Assembly: GCA_002917775.1 (NCBI GenBank)
Contig: KZ627158.1
Location: forward strand, 716,578-780,577
Origin: Glaciozyma antarctica PI12
Taxonomy: Eukaryota; Basidiomycota; Microbotryomycetes; Kriegeriales; Camptobasidiaceae
Length of the DNA: 64,000 nucleotides
Reading direction: 5' to 3'
In this document: piece by piece, positions 1-11,269 of the stretch
How the letters are laid out: every line of letters begins with the position of its first letter
Position numbering within the stretch: position 1 is the stretch's first letter
Translations under genes and position numbers: made by a program
The notes under the pieces: model-generated
Databases searched by the model: none
Told to the model about the DNA's origin: nothing
The model's input: only the letters and a program-made list of their open reading frames with translations

Positions 1-217
1 CCATCGGATTCGACACCTGGTCATCGATCCCCGCCAGCTCAACGTTCAGCGCGCGAATCGCGAGGTACGCTGGTCGAACATGCGCTGGGTAGAAGAAGGA
101 GGGGTAGAACGCGTCCGAGTCGGAGCGGCGGAGTAGGGACGTGGCGTAGGCGAGGGACGACTGAAGGCTAGGAGCGCTGGCGCTGGACGGCGCCGCGGCG
201 AGGAAAGTTGGCCGCAT
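1..217 (-). CDS. NDUFAF6-like complex I assembly factor, N-terminal part (runs off left edge)
   Basis: The first 72 codons read on the minus strand from the ATG at 215-217 without a stop and leave the window at its left edge. The end of the piece, AYLAIRALNVELAGIDDQVS, matches the start of the squalene/phytoene-synthase-like domain of NDUFAF6, where a similar 'ALRAFNVELA' block opens the fold. Family members sit in mitochondria and help assemble respiratory complex I; they carry a prenyl-synthase-like fold that is not thought to be catalytic. The first ~30 residues are rich in Ala, Ser, Leu and Arg, which fits a targeting peptide. Only this short piece is visible, so a true squalene/phytoene synthase cannot be excluded, although the wording of the motif favours NDUFAF6. 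Confidence 0.6.
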   Translation of the reverse strand, partial: MRPTFLAAAPSSASAPSLQSSLAYATSLLRRSDSDAFYPSFFYPAHVRPAYLAIRALNVELAGIDDQVSNPM

Positions 218-693
218 TGGTCGGCGTTGAGTGTACGAGGTGCTCTAAAGTGGTGGAGGGAACTTGCTATGTTCTTGCAAGTCGTGGCGAGAGTTGGAAG
301 AAGCGAGGGCGGCGCGAGATTACTGCCCGAGATGAACGCGTTTTGATGGGTCAGGTCGGACTCGGTCGTTCAAGAAGAATGCTTGTATTCAATGCAGACA
401 GAGGGTATCGAGAGGTGCAGAGGGCATAATGATCAAAGCTAAACGAGAGGACTGGGGGGGAGAATGAACAGCGAGGGAATTAAAAGGGGAGAGAAAGGCG
501 TCTATGTGCGGCGGGAGTCGTCCTCGACCGGACTTGACGGTGCTGGTTCGGAAGAAACCAGGCTGATAGGACGAGGATTGCGTTGAACCTCCGTCTCAAG
601 GAGCTGGAAGGAGGACGAGTCAGCAATGAGTCTGCGAAAGAAGCGCGCGAACGACGACGTACCTCCTTCCTGAGGTCCTCTCCGCTAACTTCA
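218..693. other. Intergenic stretch between two minus-strand genes
   Basis: This 476-base stretch should hold the promoter and 5' UTR of the NDUFAF6-like gene on its left and the 3' end of the PPP1R37-like gene on its right. I see no conserved reading frame, RNA gene or repeat beyond short purine runs. Confidence 0.5.
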
Positions 694-3600
694 TCAATCA
701 TCAAGGTCTTCGGCCGCTGCGCCTAACGCAGTCCCCTTTCGAAAGACTTCGCCTTCCTCGAGGGTGAGATACCGACTGTGGTCCATCGGCGACTTGGGCG
801 ACGTGACGCTGTTGACGTCGAATGCTGTCGGCACCTCGGGAATGGCGATCGAGGTAGGAGTTGGTGGAGCTGCTGCGTCCAAGAGCTGAGCCTTCCTCGA
901 GGGTGAGCCCAGCGACTCGTCCGAAGCGGCCGAGGTGGCGTCCTCCTCGTCCTCGTCATCCGAATCGGCGATACTGAACGACGGCGAGCTGACGTGCTCT
1001 TCGAGAGAGTGGCCGACGGGTGAGACGGGAATGGAGAGTCGTTGGGCGCCGTTGGACTGGGGAGAGGTTGGACTGGATGCGGGAGGCGAGGAAGCCGGGT
1101 CGCGGTCGTAGAGACGCTTCGCTCGGTCGAGGATGGCGGTGAGTTGATCTCCCAGGTCGACAGCTCGATCTAGTCAGGAAGGTTTTAGTCAAATCGCAGC
1201 GAGAGGAGAACGGTGGCGTACCCTTCTGCTCTCCAGGACGCGTCGCCGCCACCGCTTCGGCCAGCTGTGCCTCAGCCAACTGCGCTTGCACCAGCAAATC
1301 CCTCACGACCTCGCTCGGCGCGACCAGAACTCCTCGTGCCGCCGCCGCCTCGTCCGACACGAGGATCTCGCTGAGGACCTCGCGACACTCCTCGGCGGCG
1401 GTGAGAATCTCGTCCTTGCTCCTCGACGCAGCGGCATCGCGAAGGAGCCTTCGTTCCTCGTGCTCCTGCCGAGTCCTGAGATCTCGCGCTACGACCGACT
1501 TGAGGATAGGAGCAGCGATGGTGGTCTTGTGGCCTCGTGCGATCGATTCCTCCTGAGCCATCTCGGTGTTTCGCACGCAGCTGTCCAGATTCGTCAGAAG
1601 CTGGCGAGTAGCCATGGGAAGATGACTGACCATTGGAGGATCTCCTGCGAGAGTCGCGCAAAATCGGGGTCGTTGGGAGGGATATTGAGGTCCAGGCAGC
1701 GGAGCGTGTTGTTCATCTTGACGGCGACGGAGAGAGCGAGGACTCCCGCGATGTCGATATCGAAGTTGCCGGTGAGGTCAAGATGGATGAGGCTCTTCGC
1801 TTCGGGAAGGAACTCGGCGAGAGCGATGGCGCCTTCGGAAGAAAGGTCGGTGCCGTTGAGAAAGATGCGCTTGAGGTTCGTGTTGATCGTGATGGCCGCT
1901 CGAAGAGTTGTGATCTGCGAGCGAAGACGGTCAGCACAACTCATGAGGAAGAGCGGGGGAGTCGCTTACCCCTTCGAGACCGGGTCCGCAGCAAGGGTTG
2001 AAGCTCATGTCCAGCGTCTCCAGCGTGGCGTTGAACTTCTGCGAAGACGAGCACAGCGGCGTCAGTCCTGAGCAAGAGTACAGCAGAGAAACGTGCGAAC
2101 CAGAGCCTCCGCAATCGAAACCAAGCCCTGCACATCGATCTTGTTCTCGCTGAGGTTAAGGACCTTGAGCGTGCGATTCCGCTTGAGGACCTGAGCGATA
2201 TAGACGACTCCGTTCTGCGCCAACAAAATCATCAGCACTCGCCACCAGCTGCCCCACGCTCGAGCTCACCCGAATATCGTTACTCTTGACATCAAGTGTC
2301 AACAGCGACCCCGTCCTCGGCAGCTCATCAATCTGCTTCCTCAATTTGACCCTCGCCTCGGAATTCCTCCACGCAGCCCTCTCCGCCTGCGCCGCCGCAC
2401 CCACGCCCTCTTCTCCCTCTTCTCCCTCTCCACCAGCCCGCACAGGACTACCCGCCCTCGGAGACCCATGCCCGCTCTTACGGACGTACGGCGCCTGAAG
2501 CGCTTGACGCGCCGTGACGGAGTTGCCTGGCTCGAAGGCACCGTTCGGTGGCGGAGGTTGGGCGTGGAGAACGGCGAGGTCGGAGGACAGAGTGTGGTCC
2601 GAGGCGATGGGGTAGTCGCGGATCATGATCGCTAGAGCTACGGCGCCCAGCGGCGTGATGCGGTTTCGGCGGATCGAGATGTGCTTGAGGTGAGAAGCGC
2701 GGACGCCGTGAGCTGAGCGAAGAACGTCAGCCAAGGAAAGGAGAAGGAAGGGTGATGGAGCTCACCGAGGGCGTCGAGAGCTGTGCCTTTGAGACCGCAG
2801 TTCTCCAGTCGGATGGAAAGAACGGTACCGGGCTCCGACGAAGGAGCCTCTCGCAGCAGTGGCGCGACGGTGAAGAGCGGCTCCGGATCGTCGTCTCCGT
2901 TCTCGTAAAAGTCGTCCTCCTTCCACATCGGCTCCTCCTCCTCGACCTCCTCCTCGATAGCTGCTCCAGAGTCATCCTCGACGACAGTAGTGTCGGATAG
3001 AGCGACAGTCGGTTCTGGGAACGAAGAGAGGGCGGAGGTGGTCGAAGGATGGTTGAGCGAGGTAGACGAGTCGTTGGAGGGTGCGGAGGAGATGGTGATC
3101 GCTTGAACGAGGTAGTCAGCTGCTCGCTTGTCGATCGTGTTCTCCGAGAGGTCGAGATACCGCAAGAACTTGGCCTGTCATGATGGGGGTACATCAGCTC
3201 GGTTTCGAAGTGCACGAAAATGGCAGCAGGAACCTTGCGAGTAAAGATGGCGATCAGCTTCCATCCCTTCGCTCGAATCCGCTTGTTGTTCGCCAGGCTA
3301 AGAGTCGGTACGCTTTCCGAGACGAGTAGGGCATGAAGGAGAGGCTTGAGACTCTGCGAACGTCGCGGGGGTTGTCAGCAAGTCGACTTCGCAAAGCGAA
3401 GTAGCCAACGCACCTCGTCGTCAAGACCGCAGCTCTCAAGCACCAGCTTCTTGAGCCCAAAATCAACGCTGAAGAGATCCGAGAGAGCCTCGACGGCGCC
3501 ATGCGAGAGGAGCTCGTTACTAAGATCAAAGACCTTTGGAGGTGTCGTAGGATTCTCCTGCCATCCATCGTCAGCCTTCAGCTCCTCGCCCAACGAGAGC

Positions 3601-4542
3601 CCACATACCCTTAACGCTCTCCGCACTCGCTCGATCCCAGGCTCCTCCCTCGTCCTACAGCACTCGGCATAGAGCCTCCCCAAGCTCTCCCCCGTCCATC
3701 CCTTCGCCTCCCCACCCTCCAGCAGCGCGTGCCTCTGCGCCCGATACTCCGTATTAACCCTGCGACACCACATCAGCTCCCTCCCATCGCTCCCCTAGCG
3801 AGGCAACTCACCGCTTCTTAGTCCTCCCCTCCTCCCACGGTGCGAGAGGTCCATTCGGTCCATTGATAGGGTACACGACCTTGAGCGTCGCCATCCTGAA
3901 CCTAACCTTCTTCAACTCGTTCACCGACAACGTCGGCACCACCGCCGGCGCCGCTACGACTGACTGCCCCGTAGACCTAACGACCGCATACGGCGACCCC
4001 TCCGTCGTTCCCACCGCCGCCACTCCTCTCAACGGCATACCCGGCGCACTCTCCTCCATCTTCCCCCCTCCCTCCCCTCTCCCCACCCCTTCCTCCTCTC
4101 CTAAATCCCTCATCCCCGGACCCGGACCCGCGACGCCAATCCTCTTCATAGCTCCCCAGAACCCCCCCGCCGCTGCCGCAGGAACATTCTTGATCGCTTC
4201 TCCTACGCCGGCTCCTACGCCGGGAGGGTACGCGAGGCGAGAGTTGAAAGGCTGGAGGATGTCGCGGCGGAAGGAGAAGCGGGTGGGGGCGGTGAGGGGG
4301 GGTTTGAGGATTGATTTGGGAGGGGGGAGAGGGGGGCGACGTTTGAAGATCCGGGAGGGAGGAGCGGGTGGGGAGGGTGGGAGAGGGGAGGAGGGAGGGA
4401 GAGGGGAGGGAGGGGACGGGGGCGAGCTGTTGGCTGGTGGAGGTGGTGGAGGGCCGATCGCGGGGGGAGGTGGGACGACGAGAGCGGGAGGCGGAGGGGA
4501 GCAGGAAGGGAGAGGGAGGAGGAAGCGCGGGAAGCTCGCCAT
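694..4542 (-). CDS. PPP1R37-like leucine-rich-repeat protein (putative PP1 regulatory subunit)
   Basis: A minus-strand gene with about ten short introns, from ATG 4542 to the stop at 694-696. The N-terminal ~90 residues are almost pure proline/serine. Near residue 212 comes KVRF, an RVxF-type protein-phosphatase-1 docking motif, followed by an APWEEGRTKKR segment and a ribonuclease-inhibitor-like run of leucine-rich repeats. Examples are LKKLVLESCGLDDE, AKFLRYLDLSENTID and EGAIALAEFLPEAKSLIHLD. The order (RVxF motif, then 'PW', then LRRs ending in 'ALSVAVKMNNTLRCLDL') is that of animal PPP1R37, which binds and inhibits PP1. A long acidic insertion with many E and D residues interrupts two repeats (~2930-3080). 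The C-terminal third is low-complexity Ser/Pro with a helical stretch. Fungal relatives are usually named only RNI-like proteins, so the PP1 role is inferred from the motif and its position. Confidence 0.75.
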
Positions 4543-4881
4543 GCTGATGAATCCCAGGCCAGAGATGGGCGTCGAGAGGTCGTGGCTCGGAGAGAGGTGA
4601 TGGGTGACGCGGTGGCCGTTGGCGTTGTAATCTTGTCGCTGAGGGTGCGGTGCGGTGGTGCGGGAGAGTGGTAGATAGGAAGCAGAGAGAGCGTCGACGC
4701 TCCTTCACGCAAGGGGGCGGGAGGAAGGAGAGCAACAGCCCCAAGTCGAGGTTGGTGTTCGCGCGCGCGTCGAGATAGCTAGGGATAGCTAGGGACAGCC
4801 GCTCTCAGCGCTCAGGTAGTTTGCTCTCAACTCCGGCGTGTTTACAAAAACGAATACGATCCTATAAAACACCCTCAAGGC
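4543..4881. other. Intergenic stretch with a short tandem repeat
   Basis: The stretch carries the presumed promoter and 5' UTR of the PPP1R37-like gene and the 3' UTR of RKI1. At 4776-4798 a roughly ten-base unit (agctagggat) is repeated about twice. No gene is seen. Confidence 0.4.
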
Positions 4882-6860
4882 CTACGCCTTTGCCGGCGCT
4901 TCGATCTTGTTCCGTCGGCCTGTCAACAAGTCAGCATCGCCTCGCGCTCGCACGACCAGGACAAGACTCACCATCCTGCCACCGCACAGTCACGCTGCCG
5001 TCCTGCGATACACACATTCGGTAAGTACAGGCTGCGAACGAGGAAGCGAGAGACGTACGGGGTTTCCAAAGTAGGCGGCCAGCGCCATCCCTGCGAAGAT
5101 GCCGACTTCCAGGACACCAGTGAGCCTGCACGCGATGACCAAAGATGAGCACTCGCCCAACGCAACCGAGAGGAAGAATACGCACATCTTGATCCGGTGA
5201 AGGAGCTCAGAGGGGTCGCGCATGTAGGATTCAGCAAAGATGGCGTCGATAACAAAGTTGCTGCGAGTCGGGGGTGGATGAGATGAGCTGCAGTGCAAGA
5301 CGAGAGAAGAGCAACGCACCCGTTATCGGTCACGACAGGTCCAGCCTTCATCTTGCCCATCCGAAGCACGGGCTTCTCGCATCCCATCTTCTGCAAATCT
5401 GCGTTCTCCGATATCAGTTTTCCATCGTTCCCATTCCTCGCGCCCAGATCGGAATAAAGAGAGAAAGGAACGCACTCTGGAAGACCTTGGCCCACGCGAA
5501 TGGTGCGACCTCAATCGGCACTCCCTGCTTCCAGTTCGTCCCGAGCACTTTCGAGTCTTTGCGCGAGTCGGCCACAAGAATGAAGGTGTCGGCCGCTTCA
5601 GCGAGGACCTTTTCCCGAAGTTGACATCTGCGCGTGCGAGAGTGGTCAGCGAGCGTCGCGAGAGACGGAGGGAGGGAGGGACGTACGCTCCACCACCCCT
5701 GAACGCGTTGAGAAGGGTTAGAAAGGAACGCAGCAGGATTAGAAAAGAGCAGGAGCGCACTTGATCGCGTTCAGGTCGTCCTGTACGTGCAACGAGCGTC
5801 AGCTCCTCGTCCTTCTCGCCACGAAAGAGAAAGTACGCACATCCACTTCATCAGCTCCGTCAATTGTAACGTCGATACTGGGGAACTGATCCACGTCTCC
5901 GAGGTTGAGTCCAGCCTTCACGATGAGCTCCTTGCTCTGGAAACCCGTAGGAATGAACCTGAGTCGCGTCGTCGTTAGCTGCCTGGTCGCCGCGAAGCAC
6001 GAGGAGGACGTACCAGCGGTCTCCGTTTCCGAGCGAGTGAGGTTCTTGACAGAGTCGCTCCACGACGTAAGGTACGGTAGAGCCAGATCTGTGCAGGGAG
6101 TGGATTAGCGGGGTGCAGAGGGAAGCGCGGTGACGTAGTGGTAAAAGCGGAAAGAAGTGAGGAGTCCCGCAAAGATTTGACTCGGAGAGTGGAGAAAGCG
6201 TCTCCGTCCTCCGCCTGAGCAAAGAGAGAATGTAGCTGAGAAGCGAGTTCCCCTTCAGGGAGCAGCAGCAGGTGGCAACGAGACTGTAAAAGGAGGCAGC
6301 TGCGAAAAAGGGCTCTGGCGTCGAGCTGGAGCTGAGGAGAGGCCTCGCAGCAGAAGAGCAGCTTGTCGAAATAGATGAAGAGCTCTACATGGAGCTCTCC
6401 ACCGCGTCTCTGCAGCCAACCTCCTCGCTGATAGCTCGGTCTCGACACCTCCCCGCACCAAGCTCCCCTTCCAGCGCCTTCCTCCCAGCAGCTCCGCCAA
6501 CGCGCGCCTCGCCCAGCGCACTATCCCCTCCCTCGTACGGTCTCTGCCCACGCACAACCAACCCGTAGCTCGAACTCACCCGATTCCTAGCACCTTGTGA
6601 AAGTCCTTGACATGCTCGTCCACCGCCGCGTACGCCGCCAACTTCTTTGACCGCTCCTCCGCCGAGAGCTGACCGTCGGGAGTAGGGACGACCATTCCTT
6701 GCGGGTGAACGCCGGGACCGATACGAGAAGCGGAGGCGTGGATGATGCTGGAGAGGGGGTCGGGTCGTCCTGAAACGGAGGCGCCGTGAGAAGGTCGGCG
6801 GGGGTTGGTGCCAGCCGGGCGAGGATCAGCAGCGGCGAGGTCTGCAGAGGCTGATGACAT
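4882..6860 (-). CDS. RKI1: Ribose-5-phosphate isomerase A
   Basis: The enzyme interconverts ribose-5-phosphate and ribulose-5-phosphate in the non-oxidative pentose phosphate pathway in the cytosol. The start is the ATG at 6858-6860. Recognisable blocks are [13 protein letters not shown], the phosphate-binding [15 protein letters not shown] (rebuilt across intron 1), the active-site block with DGADEVD, the basic KGGGA loop region, [19 protein letters not shown], and [14 protein letters not shown] near the end. The protein has an N-terminal extension of ~70 residues before the conserved part that yeast Rki1 lacks. There are at least nine introns; the first, 6089-6579, is 491 nt and far longer than its neighbours. 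A last small exon adds [11 protein letters not shown] before the stop at 4882-4884. Confidence 0.93.
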
Positions 6861-7354
6861 GATTTCGAGCTAGGTCTGTCGGTGGAAGGAGCTGCACAGC
6901 GAGCAACTCCTTGAGTCGAGGTGGGCCAAGGTCAAAGGTAGTAGTTGCTACTCCCCCTCGAGCCGAGTTGCCCTCCGAGGCTCTCTCCTGGAGAACACCC
7001 CAGCGCCGACCTCTTCTCAGCTTCGGAGAGACTGTTTGAGACGATTTGCTTGGAAGGATCAACAAGCCCCAGCCGGAACGCCTTCTCTCGACCTCGCCCT
7101 CCCCTTCCAGCTCCTCCCACGCCATCTCCCCCTCCCGACCACCTTCGACTCTCGAGACTCGGTACCCGCCCGCCGACCAACTCAATAAATCACCCTTAGC
7201 ATCGAAGCAGCGACCACGCTGGATCCGTACGTCCTCTTCCCGATCCCCATTCTCTTCCTCGTCCGCCAAACAACCAAAGTTCGGGCTAGGGCGCGAGGTT
7301 AACCAGGACCTCCGAGGGCGAGAGCTAACGCCGCGCCATGTTCGCAGAGTAACA
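6861..7354. promoter_or_regulatory. Divergent promoter of RKI1 and the chromodomain gene, with a 5' UTR intron
   Basis: The two genes point away from each other across 494 bases. On the plus side a likely 5' UTR intron runs from GTACGT at 7227 to CAG at 7347, with GCTAAC as branch site, placing the ATG at 7355 seven bases into the next exon. No classical TATA or activator site stood out. Confidence 0.5.
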
Positions 7355-10300
7355 ATGGAGGAAGACTCGATGGTCGTGCACCCTCCAACGCAGGCAGTCG
7401 ACGCGCAGGAGGACGAGTCCAAGTACCAGCCTCCGGCGGCGGCGGAGGAGGAGAGTTCGGACGACGACGAGATGCTCTGGTCTGTCAGTGAGATTGTACG
7501 TTCGTGCAGGGATTGGAGAAGGAAGGGAGGAAGCTGACCAGGCTCTTGGGGGACACGCAGGTCGACGAACGTAGGCGAGGCGGTAAGCGCGAGTACAAGC
7601 TCGCCTGGGACACTATCAACCCGGCGACGGGCGAGTTCTGGGATCCTAGCTGGGTGCGCTCGCTTGCTCCTTGATAGCAGCAAGAGGAACTGACGCGTGA
7701 GCGTGTGGCAGGAACCGGCCAAGAACGCCAGCGCGGCGCTCGTGCAGGACTGGCGCTCGAAGAAGGCGCTCAAGAAGAGCAGGGCAGCACAACGCGATGC
7801 CTGGGGACTCTCTCAGCCCGCCGAGAGGGAGGAGCGTAAGCCCCGTACCTCGCGAGCCGCCGACGTGAGCTTCTCTCCCCTCCTCTCCCTTCTTCGCTGG
7901 GCTGACCTTGCGCCTTCTCAGTCTCCCGAATCCTTCTCCTACCAGCCTCACAACTCTACCCCCTCGCCCGAAACTCTCGCCGTACTCCGCAAGCCCCGCC
8001 CATCGAAGCACGCCGCGTCTCCAGAAGCCTGCACGAGCGCCAACTCGTCTGCCAGTCCCAAGGCGTCGCGCCTAGTACGAGGAGGGAGGAAGGTCGTTGC
8101 CGAGGTGGAGATTCTGGTCAAGAAGCACAAGAAGGAGGATTCGGAAAGTGGGAAGAAGAACAAGGGGAAGCAGATCGAGGAGATTACTATCGACGACCAG
8201 TCCGAGGACGACGTACAGGTCCTCAAGAAGCCGTCAAAGGTCGTTCTCGACTCGCAGAGCCAGGTTGTCGCTTCTACCGTCGCCTCATCGCTCGACAACG
8301 TTGTCGACTCGGACGACGCCAACGCCGCTAGCAACGCAGAGATCTCGACGCGCCTCGTCGAACCGTCCGACTCAGCCTCGCAACCCGCCTCGGACATCGA
8401 CGACGTCGAGATTCTCGAACCCTCGGTGCCCGTCTCGTCGGACGAGAGGAACCATTCGCAGTACATCGCTCCCCTCCGCTCCATCGGCGGCATCTCGCGA
8501 TCCCTCTCCCTCCCACGTCCCTTTGGCACCTCCTACCTCGCCCCTCCGCCCTCCGCCCCCCTTCCCACCCCTCGTCTCCCCCAACGCGCTCCAGCTCCGA
8601 AACCCCTCTCCTACCCCCCAACTTTCAACCCCGCCAGCTTCCTCGACCCTCTCCCCCGCTCTTCCCAATCCGAAGATCCCATCATCAACTCCTCCCCCGC
8701 TCGCCCCTCTCCACCTTCTCCCAATTCCTACCGCCAAATCTTCGTACGCGCCGACGTTCCTCGACCCAAGAAACTCGCTCAACTCGCCCTCGTCTCCGCC
8801 GCTCCGCCACGCGTAATCCACGCCCGACCGAGGACCGCTTTCGAGGTCGTTAGGCCTGGAGCGAGGCGCGTCGAGGTCCCGCTGCTCAAGCCCGTGCGGT
8901 CGATGTTGCCTTCTCCACCGCTGGATGGCGAGGACGAAGGCGGGGTGAGAGCGCGCGTGCAGTATAGGCCTGTGCAGGTTGATATCCCTGGGCCGATTTT
9001 GGGAGGGGAGGACCTGGGAAGCCCGTTTAGGAGTTTGGGAGAGGTGTTGGGGAGGATGGGAGGGGAGGAACCGGATTTAGGAGGGGACGACTTTAGTGCG
9101 ATGATTGATTTCGATGGGGGGCAGGGGAGGGGGGAGATGAGGGATGCGGAGGGGGGAGGAGCGGAGCAGGGTCGCGAGCGGGCGCAGGAGCCGGCGCAGG
9201 GACAGAATGGAGGGAACGTTCCGCCCGTCGTTGTCGTCCCTTCCTCCTTCCCCGCGTCGTCGTTCACCTCTTTCAGCAACGGAGGATTCTCGAACGGTGG
9301 TCAGGCGCCCGGAGGAGGAGGAGGAGGGCTCTCGGACTTGCTCAACCCTTCGCACGCCTACGCCCCTCCAACGACCTCGAAACGCGTCCTCGACCCTACC
9401 ACCACTCCCGCCGACGAAGACCCAGCAACAAAGAAGGCGCGAACGACCCAACCGCTCGACAACAAGTCGTTCGACCCCCCTGCACCCAACACGACTTTCT
9501 CCCCGACCCTCGCTCGAGTCCTCAATGCCGACATCCCTCCTTCCCCCATTCGACAGCGATCCGTCTCGCCGGGCGCAGCGACGATGAGTCCGAGCGTACG
9601 AGCCGTCTCGGTCGCTGCGTCCAATTCGTCGAGGAACGCTTCGCCCGCGCCGTCGATGCCCAAGCTCGCCGTCTTGCTCGAGTTGATTCGTGCGACGAAG
9701 TTCATTGACGAGGCGGATGGGACCAAGGCAGAGGTCTCGAGGTTCGTCACGGATCCTCAGGCGTACCTCGGTGAGTCGTTCGTGATCGCAATGAGGGAAC
9801 GTGTGGCTGACTGTTTGGCGCTCTCCTCCCGCAGCGTCGCCTCAGAGACCTCTTTGCCGACTCGTCGAATGGGCATTCGAGCTCGCTCGCCCGAACAACA
9901 AGCACGACATCATCCTTCTCGACACCGTCAACGGCACGTACAAGCTTCGTCGTGTTCCCGCCAGCTTCGCCGTGCTTGCCAGTGAGTGGACCGCTCTCCT
10001 GAAGCTGCTGGTGGTGGCTGATCGTCCTCCAGCGTCGCTCTCACATGATCCCGTGCGAAGGCCCGCAACGCCTGGCGTCCCTCTCCCCGCTCCCGTCGTC
10101 GTCGTCGCGCCCTTGCCTCCCGCCTTTGTCATGGTACGCTCCACCTCGCTTCGCCACTGCCATTATTTTTTTCACGCTCGTCTCCGCAGACTCGCGAGCA
10201 GCTCGAACGCGAGTACGAGGTCCTCCGCCAGCAGGTCAAGAAGTCCTCCGACGAACTCGCCCTGATCCGCCCTCTCGCCGCCGAAGCCGCCAAGCTCAAA

Positions 10301-11011
10301 GTCGACGTCGTCGCGCTCACGAAAGCGGCCAAGTCGAATGCGAACGCGAAGGAGGAGCTCGATTGGATGACGGCGACGTACCAGCAGGCGTCGAGCGCTG
10401 CGGTCGAGCGAGCGAACGAGGCGCGCGTAGCGGAGGCCGAGGCGGAACGACTTCGGAAGCTCCTCGATACGGGACTCAAGCAGCGGGATCTGTTCCAGAA
10501 GGGGGAGAGCAAGCGGTTGAACGAGGAGATTGGGCGACTCGGACTCGAGAATCGGATCCTCAAAGAGGAGCGACGACGGACGCAGGAGGCCGAGATTCGC
10601 AAAAAGGCGTCTTTGTGGGACTCGCACCTCGCCGATCTGGCGACGAGGAGGGAGGCGGCGGCGGCGGCGCTGGAGAGGGGAGGCGAGGGCGCGGCGAGCG
10701 AGACGACGTCCGAGGATTCCGATTTCTCCGACTCGATGCTGAGGATACCGCATATCGAGGAAAATGGTGGGGCGGTGGAGGCGGATCCGATGGTTTATCC
10801 GTGCGAGTGGAGGTACTCGAGCTCGCAGACGTGTACCGCGTTGGCGCTTTCTCGCGAGGTGAGTCGTACTTCGGCGTTCTCTCTCTCTTGCAGGCACTGA
10901 CTTGCTTCATCGCTTTAGGCTCTTCAAGACCATGTCTTTGGCTCTCATATCCCCGTCAACATACTCCCCAACCCCGTCCCCCCTGCCGCGACGTCGCCAC
11001 AGCTGGTTTAG
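7355..11011 (+). CDS. Chromodomain protein with coiled coil and a C-terminal C2H2-like zinc finger
   Basis: Exons 1-3 spell a chromodomain at roughly residues 38-95: MLWSVSEIVDERRRGG, then KREYKLAWDTINPATGEFWD, then PSWEPAKNASAALVQDWR. This is the 'W-V-E-x-I-L-D..Y-L-V-K-W..T-W-E-P' pattern, so a role in reading methylated histone tails is inferred. A long disordered, proline- and acid-rich middle follows, with SIM-like stretches such as DVEILEP. Around 10190-10620 is a coiled coil (TREQLEREYEVLRQQVKK onward). After the last intron (GTGAGT at 10859 to TTTAG) the C-terminus reads with spaced Cys and His residues: C-E-W, then C, then DHVFGSH, similar to a C2H2 finger. The protein ends at TAG 11009-11011. 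The finger only appears after splicing; an unspliced reading ends early. I do not recognise a named orthologue. Confidence 0.8.
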
Positions 11012-11269
11012 CGGTCCCCCTCCCTCCCCTCTCCCTGTTGTTTAGCTTGCTATGGCTGTGATGCTGTGATCTAAACTGGCTCGTATCCCCGTTGGTGTGC
11101 CTTGGCTAATACGATGGCGCGGGAGAGAGTTCGCGCAGAGAAAGTCAACACGGGAAGCAGTGGGCCCCGCATCACAGTTCTTCCGCCTCCCTCCCGCACT
11201 CAGCCCTCTCCTCCTCGGCTTCCTTGTTCGCTCTCCTGCTTTCAGTATTAAGCTCCTCCCCCAGCTTCA

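Noticed and set aside
4300-4530. GGGAGG-type run looking like a minisatellite
   Set aside because: It encodes the proline-rich N-terminus with imperfect codon repeats; no fixed unit.
3863-4600. Gly/Arg-rich frame opposite the PPP1R37-like gene
   Set aside because: It is the reverse of a poly-proline/serine N-terminus.
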